The translations under genes were made by a program, and so were the position numbers. From contig JAFAFF010000239.1 of assembly GCA_023423605.1 (NCBI GenBank), positions 1-14,933 on the forward strand: a stretch of DNA of 14,933 nt, in the 5' to 3' direction. The notes below the pieces were generated by a model. That model saw only the letters and a program-made list of their open reading frames with translations. It made no database searches and had not been told where the DNA came from. This stretch comes from Pseudomonadota bacterium (GTDB taxonomy: Bacteria > Pseudomonadota > Gammaproteobacteria > Xanthomonadales > Xanthomonadaceae). This document shows positions 14,786-14,933 of this stretch, piece after piece. Within the stretch, counting starts at the first letter, position 1, and each line of letters starts with the position of its first letter.

Positions 14786-14933
14786 GTGAATTCCCCCCAG
14801 TCACGCACCCTGCGCCTGCTGACGGCCAACATCCAGGCCGGTTCCAGCACCCGCCGGTACAGCGATTATGTGACCCGCAGCTGGTCGCATGCGCTGCCGG
14901 CGGGCCGCAAGCGCAGCAGCCTGGATGCCATCG
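14786..14933 (+). CDS. Endonuclease/exonuclease/phosphatase family protein, N-terminal part (runs off window)
   Basis: The last 148 bases hold the start of a gene reading out of the window: (M)NSPQSRTLRLLTANIQAG followed by STRRYSDYVTRSWSHALPAG. The RLLTANIQ segment is the first strand and metal-binding Asn of the EEP (exonuclease III/DNase I-like) fold. GTG 14786 is the best start; it lies 22 nt after the DsbA lipoprotein stop and has no strong ribosome site, so it is probably translated in the same operon. A similar EEP gene follows dsbA in pseudomonads, as I recall. The catalytic Glu/Asp/His residues are beyond the window, so the activity (nuclease or phosphodiesterase) cannot be told. Confidence 0.75.
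   Translation, partial: MNSPQSRTLRLLTANIQAGSSTRRYSDYVTRSWSHALPAGRKRSSLDAI

Noticed and set aside
13909..14850. Minus strand frame opposite the DsbA lipoprotein, Gly/Arg-rich end
   Set aside because: The Gly-rich part is simply the reverse of the Ala/Pro linker.

Overview
The window looks like ordinary chromosome from a high-GC gammaproteobacterium of the Xanthomonadaceae, most probably Stenotrophomonas (S. maltophilia complex). Three things support this: the protein families and their order, the codon use (strong G/C third positions), and GTAG-headed REP palindromes at 9061, 11399 and 11467 that match the SMAG type known from S. maltophilia. No species call can be proven without a database search.

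Layout. Positions 1-2628 (+): the 3' end of an amidohydrolase, a 2-hydroxychromene-2-carboxylate isomerase-like protein (GST-kappa/DsbA fold), a DegV-family protein and a 111-aa hypothetical. Positions 2649-3671: a RIO-type protein kinase bracketed by two nearly identical 44-nt hairpin repeats. Positions 3671-6050 (-): a complete glutathione-dependent formaldehyde operon frmR-frmA-fghA, with a clear operator-like palindrome ahead of frmR. Positions 6138-6842 (-): an exported protein built from about eight 18-19-residue turns. Positions 7006-9050: a LysR regulator divergent from a YahK-type zinc alcohol dehydrogenase/aldehyde reductase. Positions 9156-11371: glutamate-cysteine ligase (gshA, -) divergent from a VIT-family metal transporter. 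Positions 11399-11527: two tandem composite REP units. Positions 11555-14933: engB (-) divergent from cytochrome c4, then two consecutive DsbA genes (one with a cleavable signal, one lipoprotein) and the start of an endonuclease/exonuclease/phosphatase-family gene. All intergenic gaps are under 200 nt. No tRNA, rRNA, CRISPR, prophage or transposase gene was seen.

How the genes work together. FrmA oxidises S-hydroxymethylglutathione, FghA hydrolyses S-formylglutathione, and FrmR senses formaldehyde; gshA makes the first intermediate of glutathione synthesis, and the YahK-like enzyme probably reduces other aldehydes. This is a loose thiol/aldehyde theme rather than one operon. The engB / cytochrome c4 / dsbA / EEP block is a second functional cluster: periplasmic electron transfer and disulfide formation.

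I do not see a convincing wholly new system. The most worthwhile leads are the hairpin-bracketed RIO kinase, the soluble/lipoprotein DsbA pair with a repeat-bearing linker, the beta-solenoid exported protein, the composite two-hairpin REP units, and three regulatory palindromes or repeats (frmR, LysR/ADH, gshA/VIT).
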